From IMG/VR virus record IMGVR_UViG_3300036859_000326, positions 1 through 34,056 of that record: DNA of 34,056 bases; one strand, given 5' to 3'. Position numbers and translations under genes: made by a program. The notes below the pieces were generated by a model. It saw only the letters and a program-made list of their open reading frames with translations, was not told the DNA's origin and made no database searches. Numbering within the stretch: position 1 is the first letter of the stretch; each line of letters opens with the position of its first letter. This stretch comes from a virus. Shown here piece by piece: positions 8,999-15,157 of the stretch.

Positions 8999-9123
8999 AT
9001 CCGTTGCGGGACGAAGGTTTCGCGCCGTGGCGTGAAATCGCGCGATGGCGCCGGTTGTTTTGGTGTTCGTTTGTGTTGAACGTCGTGCTTATCGCCGTGA
9101 TCGTGCGGCTATGGGTGAAGTGA
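8995..9123 (+). CDS. Single-pass membrane miniprotein
   Basis: 42 residues in an ATGA overlap with the previous gene. The N-terminal half is charged and aromatic (RDEGFAPWREIARWRRLFW). It is followed by one hydrophobic span (CSFVLNVVLIAVIVRLWV) and a terminal lysine. Orientation by the positive-inside rule would place the N-terminus in the cytoplasm. Such proteins can be holin-like, superinfection or envelope factors; nothing decides which. The tight coupling supports it being a real gene. Confidence 0.6.
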   Translation: MNPLRDEGFAPWREIARWRRLFWCSFVLNVVLIAVIVRLWVK

Positions 9124-9187
9124 AGTATCGCGGCGCCGTCCGGCGCCGTCCAATCTAATTCAAGGAAAAATCAATGAAGAGAGATTC

Positions 9188-9607
9188 ATGTCTAAAAATG
9201 AAACCACTGAACAGAAGAAAATCGTGATCGGCCACAAAGGGTGCGCCGGTTGCGCTGCCCTGATTGTTGGATCGTTTTTCGTGCTGATGATTATCGTGAT
9301 TGCGACCAGTCAAAAGTCACCTGAAGAGAAGCGAAAAGAGCAGACGAAGATCGCCGGCTATAACGCGGCGTCTGCCTGCCAGGACTGGGTACGAGTGCGC
9401 TTGAAGGCGCCGCGTACGGCCGAGTTCCAAGAACTTCGTGAGGCTCAAATCGAGTGGATACCGAATGAAGGCACCGGGGTTTTTAAAGTGACCTCGTACG
9501 TCGATTCGCAAAACGGGTTTGGTGCGATGCTGCGTATGCCCTATACCTGCACTGCTATGACGACCGATGATAAGAACTTCAATTTGGCGAGTCTCGATCT
9601 GCGCTAG
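9188..9607 (+). CDS. Membrane-anchored protein with an exported domain
   Basis: 139 residues. A short cytoplasmic N-terminus contains a cysteine pair (HKGCAGCAAL), then a hydrophobic span (ALIVGSFFVLMIIVIATS). The outer domain has CQDWVRVRLKAPRTAEFQE, VTSYVDSQNGFGAMLR and YTCTAM. I recall this pattern (C..FV...LKAPSTA...YVDAQN.FG) from a widespread unnamed bacterial and phage family of exported domains. Two cysteines in the outer domain (CQDW and YTCT) could form a disulfide. It may act at the host envelope, for example in superinfection control. The ATG at 9188 is preceded by AAGAGAG; a 17-codon frame overlaps from 9173. Confidence 0.7.
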   Translation: MSKNETTEQKKIVIGHKGCAGCAALIVGSFFVLMIIVIATSQKSPEEKRKEQTKIAGYNAASACQDWVRVRLKAPRTAEFQELREAQIEWIPNEGTGVFKVTSYVDSQNGFGAMLRMPYTCTAMTTDDKNFNLASLDLR

Positions 9608-9615
9608 CCCATCGG

Positions 9616-10140
9616 TTAGGCGTCCGGGGCCGCTTCCGTCTGCCGGCGTGCCTCGATCACTCGCGCCAGGCGATCGGCGAAGGTCTGCCGGACATCGACG
9701 GTCTGAACGGCCGCCGTCTCCGGCAGAATTCGCGCATCAATCACATGGGCGGCGAGCATGTCTTTCATCATGCCGATCAGTGCGGCGCCGTCGTCTGTGG
9801 TCAGCTCGCCCTGCGCCACTCTTGCCAACAGCTCATGCATGGCACTGCGGATATCGGCGGGCGTGCTGGTCGCCGGCAGATCGAGCGTGATCGGTGCTGT
9901 GCGAGGCTTCGGCCACACGCGATCCAGAATGATCTTTGCTGCCATCATGTCGCCGTTTTTGGCGGCATTGATGACGGTCTGAAGCAGGGGAATGGCTTCC
10001 GATCGGGCGACTCGTTCTAGCGCACGGTGCTTGCGGTTGCGGGCGCCGCGCGGCCGCCCGTTTCCATCGTTGGGAGCCTCGGACGCCGGCGCGGGCGTCT
10101 CGATCGCTTCGAACTCTGGATCGAGCGTCTGTTGCTCCAT
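9616..10140 (-). CDS. Small terminase-like / DUF5681-like DNA-binding protein
   Basis: 174 residues on the minus strand. Residues 27-37 read GRPRGARNRKH, the signature found at the start of DUF5681-type and small-terminase-like phage proteins. It is followed by a helical region (LLQTVINAAKNGDMMAAKII) and DRVWPKPRTAPI. It may bind DNA for packaging, but it lies 3.2 kb from the large terminase and on the opposite strand, which is unusual. There is no ribosome site. A promoter ends six bases before the ATG, so the transcript would be leaderless. Its stop faces that of the membrane gene at 9188-9607. Confidence 0.65.
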   Translation of the reverse strand: MEQQTLDPEFEAIETPAPASEAPNDGNGRPRGARNRKHRALERVARSEAIPLLQTVINAAKNGDMMAAKIILDRVWPKPRTAPITLDLPATSTPADIRSAMHELLARVAQGELTTDDGAALIGMMKDMLAAHVIDARILPETAAVQTVDVRQTFADRLARVIEARRQTEAAPDA

Positions 10141-10146
10141 TTCAGT

Positions 10147-10175
10147 ATTCTAATCCCCAAGTCAATGTGACACAA
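10147..10175 (-). promoter_or_regulatory. Promoter for the small-terminase-like gene
   Basis: On the minus strand TTGTGT (10175-10170) and TAGAAT (10152-10147) are separated by 17 bases. TAGAAT matches the -10 consensus at five of six positions. The ATG follows after only six bases, which points to a leaderless transcript. Confidence 0.55.
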
Positions 10176-10200
10176 TATAGGCCGTAGGAGGCCTCCCCCA

Positions 10201-10425
10201 ATGCCTACCTGTGTGGTATCGCTCGAACGCGAGGCGGTTCGCCTGCGCGAAGGTTTCGACGTATGGCGGGCCGATGGCAAACTGATTCTGCGGACGATGA
10301 GTATGCGGCGCGTGCTGGCTCGCCGGGCTTCGTACTTCCGCGTCAACCAGAGCGGCAAGGTGTTCGAGCTGGTGAGCCGGCAAAAGTCGGTTGAGCTGCC
10401 GGCCGGTTCGATTGAATGGCGCTGA
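10201..10425 (+). CDS. Small basic protein, unknown function
   Basis: 74 residues. TAGGAGG lies nine bases before the ATG, inside a GGAGGCCTCC palindrome. The sequence is rich in arginine and beta-prone (CVVSLEREAVRLREGFDV, KVFELVSRQKSVELPAGS). It is divergent from the small-terminase-like gene and precedes the double-HTH gene. A regulatory or nucleic-acid-binding role is possible, but no motif proves it. Confidence 0.6.
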   Translation: MPTCVVSLEREAVRLREGFDVWRADGKLILRTMSMRRVLARRASYFRVNQSGKVFELVSRQKSVELPAGSIEWR

Positions 10426-10473
10426 GGTAGCGGCGGGCTGGCGAAGCTCTCGCGCTTTCGCCGCCCGATCTGT

Positions 10474-10479
10474 TACCCT
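10474..10479 (+). promoter_or_regulatory. -10-like box directly before the double-HTH gene
   Basis: TACCCT, preceded by TGT, ends seven bases before the ATG at 10487. There is no ribosome site in between. It fits the TANNNT boxes seen before other leaderless starts in this genome; the match to TATAAT is weak. Confidence 0.35.
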
Positions 10480-10486
10480 GCCTCTC

Positions 10487-10921
10487 ATGGCGAAGAAACT
10501 GGAGCTGTTGACGAAGGAGATCGCCGCCGAGCGTCTGAACCTCAGTGTTCGCCGCCTGATGGAAATTTCCGCGGAAGGGAAGCTCACGCGTCACCGGGAG
10601 TTTGATCCGAGCACGCGGCGCGAGGCTGTCATGTTCGATGCCGCCGAAGTAGCTGCACTCGTCGAGGAATGGACTCCGAAATCCCTCGTGGTGCGTCCCT
10701 TGGAGCTGCCGCCCGGCAACGGTGAAGCCGAACCCGCGGACCGCGACCAGGGCCGGCTATGGCTAACCATCGCAGAGGCGGCCGACTACACCGGGCTGCC
10801 GGCATCCTTCCTGCACAGACTCGTAGACGAGCGGCGTCTGCCGGCGTTCGATGTCGGCGTACGACCAGGCGGCCGGTTGCGCGTGAAGCGGGCGGATCTG
10901 GAGATGCTCTCGGTCCAGTAA
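10487..10921 (+). CDS. Regulator with two excisionase-type helix-turn-helix domains
   Basis: 144 residues from the ATG at 10487; the frame is open further upstream, but those codons fall in the previous gene and look non-coding. Two related domains are visible. The first (residues 5-60) reads LTKEIAAERLNLSVRRLMEI, then FDPSTRREAVMFDAAEVAAL. The second (residues 88-144) reads LWLTIAEAADYTGLPASFLH, then GRLRVKRADLEML. Both follow the pattern of excisionase/MerR-like winged HTH units (helix pair, short wing, closing helix). It probably binds DNA at repeated sites. It lies directly before the promoter and structured leader of the replication genes, so it is a candidate controller of that region. 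Confidence 0.75.
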   Translation: MAKKLELLTKEIAAERLNLSVRRLMEISAEGKLTRHREFDPSTRREAVMFDAAEVAALVEEWTPKSLVVRPLELPPGNGEAEPADRDQGRLWLTIAEAADYTGLPASFLHRLVDERRLPAFDVGVRPGGRLRVKRADLEMLSVQ

Positions 10922-10944
10922 GCGCTGTAAGGAATTTCCCCCGA

Positions 10945-10974
10945 TTGATCTGCCTTGTTCGGCTGGCATATGAT
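10945..10974 (+). promoter_or_regulatory. Promoter before the structured replication leader
   Basis: TTGATC at 10945-10950 and TATGAT at 10969-10974 are 18 bases apart. TATGAT matches the -10 consensus at five of six positions. The same -10 sequence and spacing recur at 12759-12788. Predicted transcription start is near 10981, about 308 bases before the first start codon. An imperfect inverted repeat (GGC-TGGC / GCCA-GT-GCC, 10961-10984) overlaps the -10 and could be an operator. Confidence 0.6.
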
Positions 10975-10980
10975 CGCCAG

Positions 10981-11302
10981 TGCCTGCTCAGTGGCGTAGT
11001 AGCTGAGACGTCGCGGCTGGCGGGGATCACGGCAGCAAACTTCATGCTATCCCATCCGTGGTTCCCGGCCGGCCGGAATGAGCAGACCCCGAGGTGGGAT
11101 AGGGTTTATGGCGTCGCCCTGCCTGTGAGTGGGTTCCTGTCGTCTGCTACGTGCGTGGTCGCGTGACCTCACGGGCAGGGGATAGTGGGTTTGCGATAGC
11201 GAGCCCGCGGTTGTATCCCGGCCGCCGTTGGCGCCGGTTTGCAACTTGAATTAAACAGTGTAAATCAGTGCCAGCAAAGGGGTTTTATATGGGCTGGCGC
11301 TG
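10981..11302 (+). ncRNA. Structured 5' leader RNA upstream of the replication genes
   Basis: About 300 bases without a convincing gene, packed with hairpins: CTCAG/CTGAG (10987/11003); a 10-bp stem CTATCCCATC/GGTGGGATAG (11047/11093); a 13-bp stem CCCTGCCTGTGAG/CTCACGGGCAGGG (11117/11168); a 10-bp stem with a GATA loop (11185-11208); a nested pair GTTGT/GCAAC around CCGGC.GCC/GGCGCCGG (11210-11245); and a 10-bp stem CAGTGCCAGC/GCTGGCGCTG (11266/11293). The last loop holds both the ribosome site AAAGGGG and the ATG of the 54-residue gene. This order suggests a cis-acting control leader rather than spacer. No known riboswitch or ribozyme consensus was recognised. Folding was judged by eye only. 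Confidence 0.55.
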
Positions 11303-11453
11303 TGATATCGTGGAGAGCGTTCCGGACGGCAGACAGCCTATTCCACTCCCTGAACGTGGAAAAGGCCACGATGTTCGACGCATCGCGGCCTCAAAGACCG
11401 GAACGGAAAGCAGTGTGGTGATCCGTTGCGATCAAATTCCGCATTCAATATAG
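11289..11453 (+). CDS. Small protein behind the structured leader
   Basis: 54 residues. AAAGGGG lies eight bases before the ATG, and both sit in the loop of a 10-bp hairpin whose 3' arm is the first codons of the gene. The sequence (MGWRCDIVESVPDGRQPIPL, DVRRIAASKTGT, SSVVIRCDQIP) is short but protein-like, with a strand-helix-strand feel and two cysteines. It overlaps the replication gene frame by 28 bases. It could be a leader-controlled regulator or simply a coupling ORF. Further helices (AGGCC-CGATG/CATCG-GGCCT, 11363-11391) lie inside it. Confidence 0.55.
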   Translation: MGWRCDIVESVPDGRQPIPLPERGKGHDVRRIAASKTGTESSVVIRCDQIPHSI

Positions 11454-12652
11454 CAGAGACACAGCGTACTTCCAAGCAGATTTCGTCGGAAAGTACTACC
11501 AATTTAGGGCCAACTTCCGATAACAGATATTGTGAACTAAGTCCCTCTGGATCAGACGATTCGGGTAGTACGCCGGGGGTTCGCCGGAAGCCGGTTGCAT
11601 CCCAAAAGCCGGCGCGGCCGTTCGTCCACTGTACGACGATACCATGGAGTTACTTTATGGACCGCTGCCGGTCTATGCTTCAAGCACAAATCATGTTTTT
11701 CGCGACCGCAGGGACCATATCCGCACCGTACTTGCCGGGAACCGAGGAGCGGCCGGAATTCTGGAACTTCGATCCCGACGAGCTGGCGGCGCGATGGTCT
11801 GCGACGGTGCGCGGGATCGAAAAGGCGTTGCAGGAGCTGGAGGAACTGAGGTTGATTGTGCGCCGCTATCCGGATCGCAAGCATCATCGTGGTGGCATCA
11901 AACCGCTCTTGGATGAGAACTATCTCAACATGCCAGACGCCGAGCCCAAGAAATGTAGGCCGCGCGAAGCCGCGATCAGGGCACCGAAACCGGAGCGGAA
12001 ACTGGGCTCTGTCGTCGAGTCCGATCCTATCATCCTGGGAGGCGAACTCCAGTTCGCTCCGATGAGTTCGCCCGATCCGATTTCTAGTTCGCTTGGTGCG
12101 AACTCCAGTTCGCCTGGTGCGAGCGCTTATAAGGAAGAAGAACAAGAACAAACATCGTCGTCTCAGACGACGCTAGAATCCGGTGATGGATCGGAATTGG
12201 TTGAATCGGCTGCACCGGTAGAGTTGGACATCCTTTTGCGCCGGAAAAGGGCCGCCATGTGCAACGCCGCCCAGGGTGTGGCGGAAGGCGTCGAGTGGGC
12301 AAACGCCTATTTAGCACGTTTGCACGAAGATCATGTCCAGTTCTGGCGTCCAAAACATTGTGTCCCCACATTTAACCAAACTGTGCGGGCACTTGCTGGG
12401 ATCGCGGTTCGCGCATTGCCCGGCATCGGCGAGGAATTTCTGCGATGGATCACGCCCAAGCAGTTTCGTCTTGCGCGAGGCGTTGGTATTGTGAATTCGT
12501 GGGCTGACGAATTCGGCACGCTCATAGCGCCGCGGCCGGAAGAAAAAAACAAACCTGAGCGTGAGGTCGCATATGGATCGTACGAGCAGTATCGCGCGAG
12601 CGGTGGCACGCTGAGCTGCGACGAATGGATCAAAGATCAACTGCGAGAATAG
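11426..12652 (+). CDS. Replication initiator-like protein with embedded origin
   Basis: 408 residues if it starts at TTG 11426. An alternative ATG at 11657, with GGAG seven bases upstream, would give 331 residues. Residues about 70-155 look like a winged-helix domain (IPWSYFMDRCRSMLQAQIMF, FDPDELAARWSATVRGIEKA, LEELRLIVRRYPDRKHHRGG). A low-complexity Ser/Gln/Glu linker (about 200-250) follows. A C-terminal helical domain comes last (FNQTVRALAGIAVRALPGIG, EEFLRWITPKQFRLARG). This N-wHTH, linker, C-helical layout resembles lambda O or DnaD-type initiators. DNA repeats in the linker support the call. No helicase or primase was recognised nearby, so host enzymes are probably recruited. Confidence 0.65.
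   Translation: MRSNSAFNIAETQRTSKQISSESTTNLGPTSDNRYCELSPSGSDDSGSTPGVRRKPVASQKPARPFVHCTTIPWSYFMDRCRSMLQAQIMFFATAGTISAPYLPGTEERPEFWNFDPDELAARWSATVRGIEKALQELEELRLIVRRYPDRKHHRGGIKPLLDENYLNMPDAEPKKCRPREAAIRAPKPERKLGSVVESDPIILGGELQFAPMSSPDPISSSLGANSSSPGASAYKEEEQEQTSSSQTTLESGDGSELVESAAPVELDILLRRKRAAMCNAAQGVAEGVEWANAYLARLHEDHVQFWRPKHCVPTFNQTVRALAGIAVRALPGIGEEFLRWITPKQFRLARGVGIVNSWADEFGTLIAPRPEEKNKPEREVAYGSYEQYRASGGTLSCDEWIKDQLRE
12042..12172 (+). other. Candidate replication origin: iterons inside the initiator gene
   Basis: The 7-mer AGTTCGC occurs at 12051, 12065, 12086 and 12107, spaced 14, 21 and 21 bases (whole helical turns for the last two). Its complement GCGAACT occurs at 12042 and 12098, producing the perfect palindrome GCGAACTCCAGTTCGC twice, 56 bases apart. 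The last two units extend to AGTTCGCYTGGTGCGA. An A-rich, GC-poor tract follows (12127-12154), then the palindrome CGTCGTCT-C-AGACGACG (12156-12172). Iterons within the initiator gene followed by an A-rich tract is the layout of the lambda origin. The protein linker here is low complexity, so codon constraint is weak. Confidence 0.6.
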
Positions 12653-12778
12653 GTAACTTACCTGAGTAACTCCCCCAACTTGCGGGGGCTTATCTATCTA
12701 AGTTTCTGCACATGTTGTGTCAGTGTGTGTAACTAGCCATTGAGCGTCGTAATTCCGGTTGCACTTAGCAGAGTTACT
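12651..12778. promoter_or_regulatory. Operator-like GTAAC repeat cluster
   Basis: AGGTAACTTACCT (12651-12663) and GAGTAACTC (12664-12672) are adjacent perfect palindromes. GTGTAACTA occurs near 12728. GAGTTACT (12771-12778) lies within the spacer of the promoter at 12759-12788. The shared core is GTAAC/GTTAC. A repressor or activator binding site set is likely; AGTAACTC and GAGTTACT could also pair in RNA. The double-HTH protein at 10487 is one candidate binder. Confidence 0.45.
12672..12698 (+). terminator. Weak terminator-like hairpin after the initiator gene
   Basis: CCCCC (12672-12676) and GGGGG (12684-12688) enclose AACTTGC. The following sequence is only moderately T-rich (CTTATCTATCT). 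It lies 20 bases past the stop codon, where a terminator is expected. The absence of a solid T run keeps confidence low. Confidence 0.4.
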
Positions 12779-12788
12779 TGGTTATGAT
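12759..12788 (+). promoter_or_regulatory. Promoter before the second structured leader
   Basis: TTGCAC (12759-12764) and TATGAT (12783-12788) are 18 bases apart. The -10 and spacing are identical to the promoter at 10945. The operator-like GAGTTACT lies inside the spacer, so a bound protein would block it. Predicted start is near 12795. Confidence 0.5.
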
Positions 12789-12794
12789 TCCTAC

Positions 12795-12993
12795 GACCCA
12801 ACAACTTGAATCTCGGCGGCAGGGCCGAGACGGATTGGACAAGCGGGGAAAGCTAAGCAAAGGCGGTCGGAAGCTTTTCTTTCCCCGACCGCTTTCTCCG
12901 TCATGGGGCAATCCTCTGACGGCGGGCTTTCAGGTCTAACGTAAAGCCGCCTGCGTGCGAAATGGGGGGACCTCCCCCAATTTCTTTTTTCTC
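12795..12993 (+). ncRNA. Second structured leader RNA ending in a terminator
   Basis: Four strong hairpins follow one another: TCTCGGC/GCCGAGA (12811/12824); AAGGCGGTCGG/CCGACCGCTTT (12860/12885, with one G-T pair); GGCGG.CTTT/AAAGCCGCC (12921/12943); and a terminal TGGGGG/CCCCCA (12963/12974). An alternative perfect stem CCGTCA/TGACGG (12898/12917) shares bases 12921-12922 with the third hairpin, so the two cannot form together. That is typical of a switching leader. No coding frame is convincing here. It could be a free small RNA or an attenuator for the gene at 13007. Structures were drawn by eye. Confidence 0.5.
12963..12993 (+). terminator. Intrinsic terminator in front of the 13007 gene
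   Basis: TGGGGG and CCCCCA pair around GACCT, followed by ATTTCTTTTTTC. GC stem plus T-rich tail is the standard intrinsic terminator form. It ends about 14 bases before an ATG, which fits either attenuation or the end of a small RNA. Confidence 0.65.
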
Positions 12994-13006
12994 CCATTCG
13001 CTGCTC

Positions 13007-13219
13007 ATGTCCAGAATACGTGTGCTTCATCCAGTTGGCGACGTTGTGGAACGCCGCATAAATAGCGAACAAGCCGAACGGTGGATTTCCGAAGGCTTGG
13101 CTCGACGCGAGGACGCGCGGTCGATTCGCCAACAACTCTTGGCCTGCCATGGCCGTGTCGTACGCGCACTGCGAGTGCCGATCCTCTACGTGCAGCCTGT
13201 GGCCGCGGCCAGGTTATGA
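13007..13219 (+). CDS. Small basic protein upstream of the large terminase
   Basis: 70 residues from ATG 13007; the frame extends upstream through the terminator hairpin, which is unlikely to be coding. No ribosome site precedes the ATG. Sequence: VLHPVGDVVERRINSEQAER, then WISEGLARREDARSI and a C-terminal RALRVPILYVQPV. It is basic and helical, with no recognised family. The stop overlaps the next start (ATGA). Directly behind the terminator at 12963, its expression may depend on read-through. Confidence 0.55.
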   Translation: MSRIRVLHPVGDVVERRINSEQAERWISEGLARREDARSIRQQLLACHGRVVRALRVPILYVQPVAAARL

Positions 13220-13320
13220 CCACATCAGATCATGGCCATGTGACGGGCTTCAAGTTTTTAGATAGCATCGATCTGCCGGTGTTCCGGTCGGCCGTGCTCG
13301 ACAACCTGACTTTTACATAA
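13216..13320 (+). CDS. Miniprotein between the 13007 gene and the terminase
   Basis: 34 residues in an ATGA overlap with the preceding gene. Sequence begins MTTSDHGHVTGFKFLDSIDL and ends LDNLTFT. The overlap and the lack of other content favour a real but unknown gene. Its final codons contain the -10-like box of the terminase. Confidence 0.45.
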   Translation: MTTSDHGHVTGFKFLDSIDLPVFRSAVLDNLTFT

Positions 13321-13321
13321 T
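13316..13321 (+). promoter_or_regulatory. -10-like box directly before the large terminase
   Basis: CATAAT (five of six to TATAAT) ends six bases before the ATG at 13328. No ribosome site lies between. This fits a leaderless terminase transcript; no clear -35 is visible. Confidence 0.4.
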
Positions 13322-13327
13322 GGCCTC

Positions 13328-14614
13328 ATGCTGAACCTTCATCGTTTGCCAGAGGGCGTAATCCGGCAGGACATCGAAGCGGCTTCAGCGGCGATGAGCG
13401 ATGCCGAACTTCGCGAGCTGCTGTTCTGCTGGGAGCTATGGAGCCGGCCGGAGCAGGAGTGGCCGGCAGGCGACTGGCGGACCTGGTTAATCATGGCCGG
13501 CCGCGGCTTCGGCAAGACGCGCACGGGCGCCGAGACAGTGCGCCAGGTGGCGATGCGGCGGCCGAATCAGCGCATCGCGCTTATCGGGCCTACGTCGGCA
13601 GATTGCCGTGACGTGATAGTGGAGGGGGAGAGCGGACTGCTGAACGTCTTCCCTCCCGAGCAGAGGCCGATCTATGAACCCAGTAAGCGCCGCGTTACAT
13701 TTGCGAACGGGACGATGGCCATTATGTACTCGGCCGAGGAGCCCGAGCGTTTGCGGGGACCCCAACACGACTTTGCGTACTGCGATGAGATCGCCGTGTA
13801 TCCCAAGCCGGATCTGCTGTGGCAAAACCTCAAGTTCGGCTTGAGGCTCGGGCCGGACCCGCGCATCGTCGCGACGACGACGCCGAAGCCGGTCAAGTTC
13901 CTCAAGAATCTGGTGCAGGACGCGGGCACGCGCGTGACGCGTGGCTCCACGTATGACAACCGCGCGAACCTGCCGGCGACCGTGCTCGCCGACTTCGATC
14001 GCATCTACGGCGGAACGCGTATCGGCCGCCAGGAGCTGGCCGGCGAGCTGCTCGAAGAAGTCGAAGGGGCGCTGTGGCGGCTGAGCGAGATCGACGCCCG
14101 GCGCGTGCGCAAGGCGCCCGAGCTGGTGCGCATCGTGATTCCGATTGATCCTTCGGTGACCAGCGGGCCGGACTCGGATGAGTGCGGCATCGTGCCCGTG
14201 GGGCTCGGCGCGGACGGACACGGCTACGTGCTGGGGGATCACTCCGGGCGCATGCCGGCGGCACAATGGGCGGCGAAAGCGGTTGAGCTACTCGACCTGC
14301 TCGAAGGCGACCGGATCGTGGCCGAGGTAAACAACGGCGGCGACCTGGTAGAGACCACGATTCGTACGGTGCGGGCTAACGTGCCCTACGACAAGGTGCA
14401 CGCCTCTAAGGGCAAGATCCCCCGGGCTGAGCCGGTCGCGGCACTGTATGAGCAGGGCAAGGTGCATCATGTCGGCAGCTTTCCGCAGCTCGAAACGGAG
14501 ATGTGTACGTGGGTGTCGGGGATGCGCTCGCCGAGCCGCATGGATTCTTTGGTGTGGGGTGTGTCGTACCTGATGCTGAAGCCGCGTCGCGAAGGGCGGG
14601 CCTTGTCGATATGA
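13328..14614 (+). CDS. terL: Terminase large subunit (ATPase-nuclease packaging motor)
   Basis: 428 residues, full length. The Walker A motif is AGRGFGKT (residues 57-64; Lys63). Walker B is FAYCDE (Asp153, Glu154). A coupling motif follows (ATTTPKP). The RNase H-like nuclease shows its acidic residues in IDPSV (Asp274), VNNGGD (Asp339) and MDSLVWG (Asp406). It cuts concatemeric DNA and drives it into proheads through the portal. The start has no ribosome site; a -10-like box six bases upstream suggests leaderless translation. The stop overlaps the next gene by ATGA. The portal is 4.4 kb downstream, an unusually long separation filled by small and fibre-like genes. Confidence 0.95.
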   Translation: MLNLHRLPEGVIRQDIEAASAAMSDAELRELLFCWELWSRPEQEWPAGDWRTWLIMAGRGFGKTRTGAETVRQVAMRRPNQRIALIGPTSADCRDVIVEGESGLLNVFPPEQRPIYEPSKRRVTFANGTMAIMYSAEEPERLRGPQHDFAYCDEIAVYPKPDLLWQNLKFGLRLGPDPRIVATTTPKPVKFLKNLVQDAGTRVTRGSTYDNRANLPATVLADFDRIYGGTRIGRQELAGELLEEVEGALWRLSEIDARRVRKAPELVRIVIPIDPSVTSGPDSDECGIVPVGLGADGHGYVLGDHSGRMPAAQWAAKAVELLDLLEGDRIVAEVNNGGDLVETTIRTVRANVPYDKVHASKGKIPRAEPVAALYEQGKVHHVGSFPQLETEMCTWVSGMRSPSRMDSLVWGVSYLMLKPRREGRALSI

Positions 14615-14925
14615 TGGGCGGACCTGAAGATGCTGCTTGTACCGATACGGCGGAATGCTATTGTCTTTCATGCGGTAGGGCAATCAACGTTGAAGCCAGG
14701 CTCAGGATTAATGCTTGGACCAGTTCACAGAACCCAGCGGAAGAGAAGCGCACGGTTTGTGTGAGATGTAGCGCGTTGCTGGCGATCGCATCCGAGTTGA
14801 CGGTTCCGTTGTACGGCCGGTTTCTCGCGTGGTTACTTCATTCCCGGTTCAAGCTAATGCGTCGGTTGGCGAATAAATGGCTGGATTGGCGGTTGTCGGC
14901 GATCGAGCGGCGGTTATCGCGATGA
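14611..14925 (+). CDS. Zinc-ribbon protein, first of two paralogs
   Basis: 104 residues in an ATGA overlap with terL. Cysteines form a ribbon: CYCLSCGRA and, 40 residues later, VCVRCSALLAIASELTV. The same pattern (C.CL.CG ... VC.RC....A...LTV) is in the protein at 15157, so the two are paralogs. The C-terminal part is unique, helical and basic (FLAWLLHSRFKLMRRLANKW). Zinc binding is strongly suggested. The role is unknown; small zinc-ribbon proteins next to terL are frequent in phages. Confidence 0.75.
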   Translation: MMGGPEDAACTDTAECYCLSCGRAINVEARLRINAWTSSQNPAEEKRTVCVRCSALLAIASELTVPLYGRFLAWLLHSRFKLMRRLANKWLDWRLSAIERRLSR

Positions 14926-14939
14926 CAGGAAAGTTCGAC

Positions 14940-14979
14940 CGGTTGACGATCCGCGATGTTCGGTCTACACCGTCAACCG
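14940..14979 (+). promoter_or_regulatory. Promoter with overlapping inverted repeat
   Basis: CGGTTGACG (14940-14948) and CGTCAACCG (14971-14979) form a perfect 9-bp inverted repeat with a 22-base spacer. The left arm contains a near-consensus -35 (TTGACG). TACACC, 17 bases further, is a weak -10. A protein bound at both arms would cover the promoter. The same core GGTTGAC/GTCAACC recurs at 17021. It may serve the small genes from 15023 on. Confidence 0.5.
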
Positions 14980-15022
14980 ATCGGCGAGGCGACCTGCTGA
15001 GTATAGCGCGTGGAGGTGAGCT

Positions 15023-15157
15023 ATGTTGTCCCTGCGTTTTATTCTCTTGATTCTGGCGTTCCTGCTGTTCGCCGTGGCGGCGTGCGGCGTGCAGTCGCGC
15101 GTCAATCTGACCGCGGCCGGCTTGGCTCTGTGGGTGTTGTCGGCGATAGTAGGGTAA
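15023..15157 (+). CDS. Two-span membrane miniprotein
   Basis: 44 residues with GGAGGTGA just before the ATG, an excellent ribosome site. Sequence is a hydrophobic span (LRFILLILAFLLFAVAACGV), a short polar turn (QSRVN) and a second span (LTAAGLALWVLSAIVG). I recall similar two-span proteins near terminases in other phages, with no known role; a holin-like job is possible but unsupported. TAA and the next ATG overlap (TAATG). A degraded copy of its 3' end lies at 15433-15468. Confidence 0.7.
   Translation: MLSLRFILLILAFLLFAVAACGVQSRVNLTAAGLALWVLSAIVG

Noticed and set aside
9173-9226. 17-codon leader peptide overlapping the 9188 gene
   Set aside because: AAGGA precedes it, but the peptide is very short and overlaps a gene with its own site; not enough support.
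10981-11260. Possible tRNA or group I intron in the structured leader
   Set aside because: No T-arm GTTCRANNC context with an acceptor stem and no recognisable P7 core were found; kept only as an unclassified structured RNA.
11239-11421. 60-residue ORF overlapping the 54-residue gene
   Set aside because: It has no ribosome site and runs through leader stems; the 11289 frame has a strong site and better content.
13487-14266. 259-residue ORF on the minus strand
   Set aside because: Antisense to the large terminase, whose motifs are intact; arginine/histidine-rich shadow composition.
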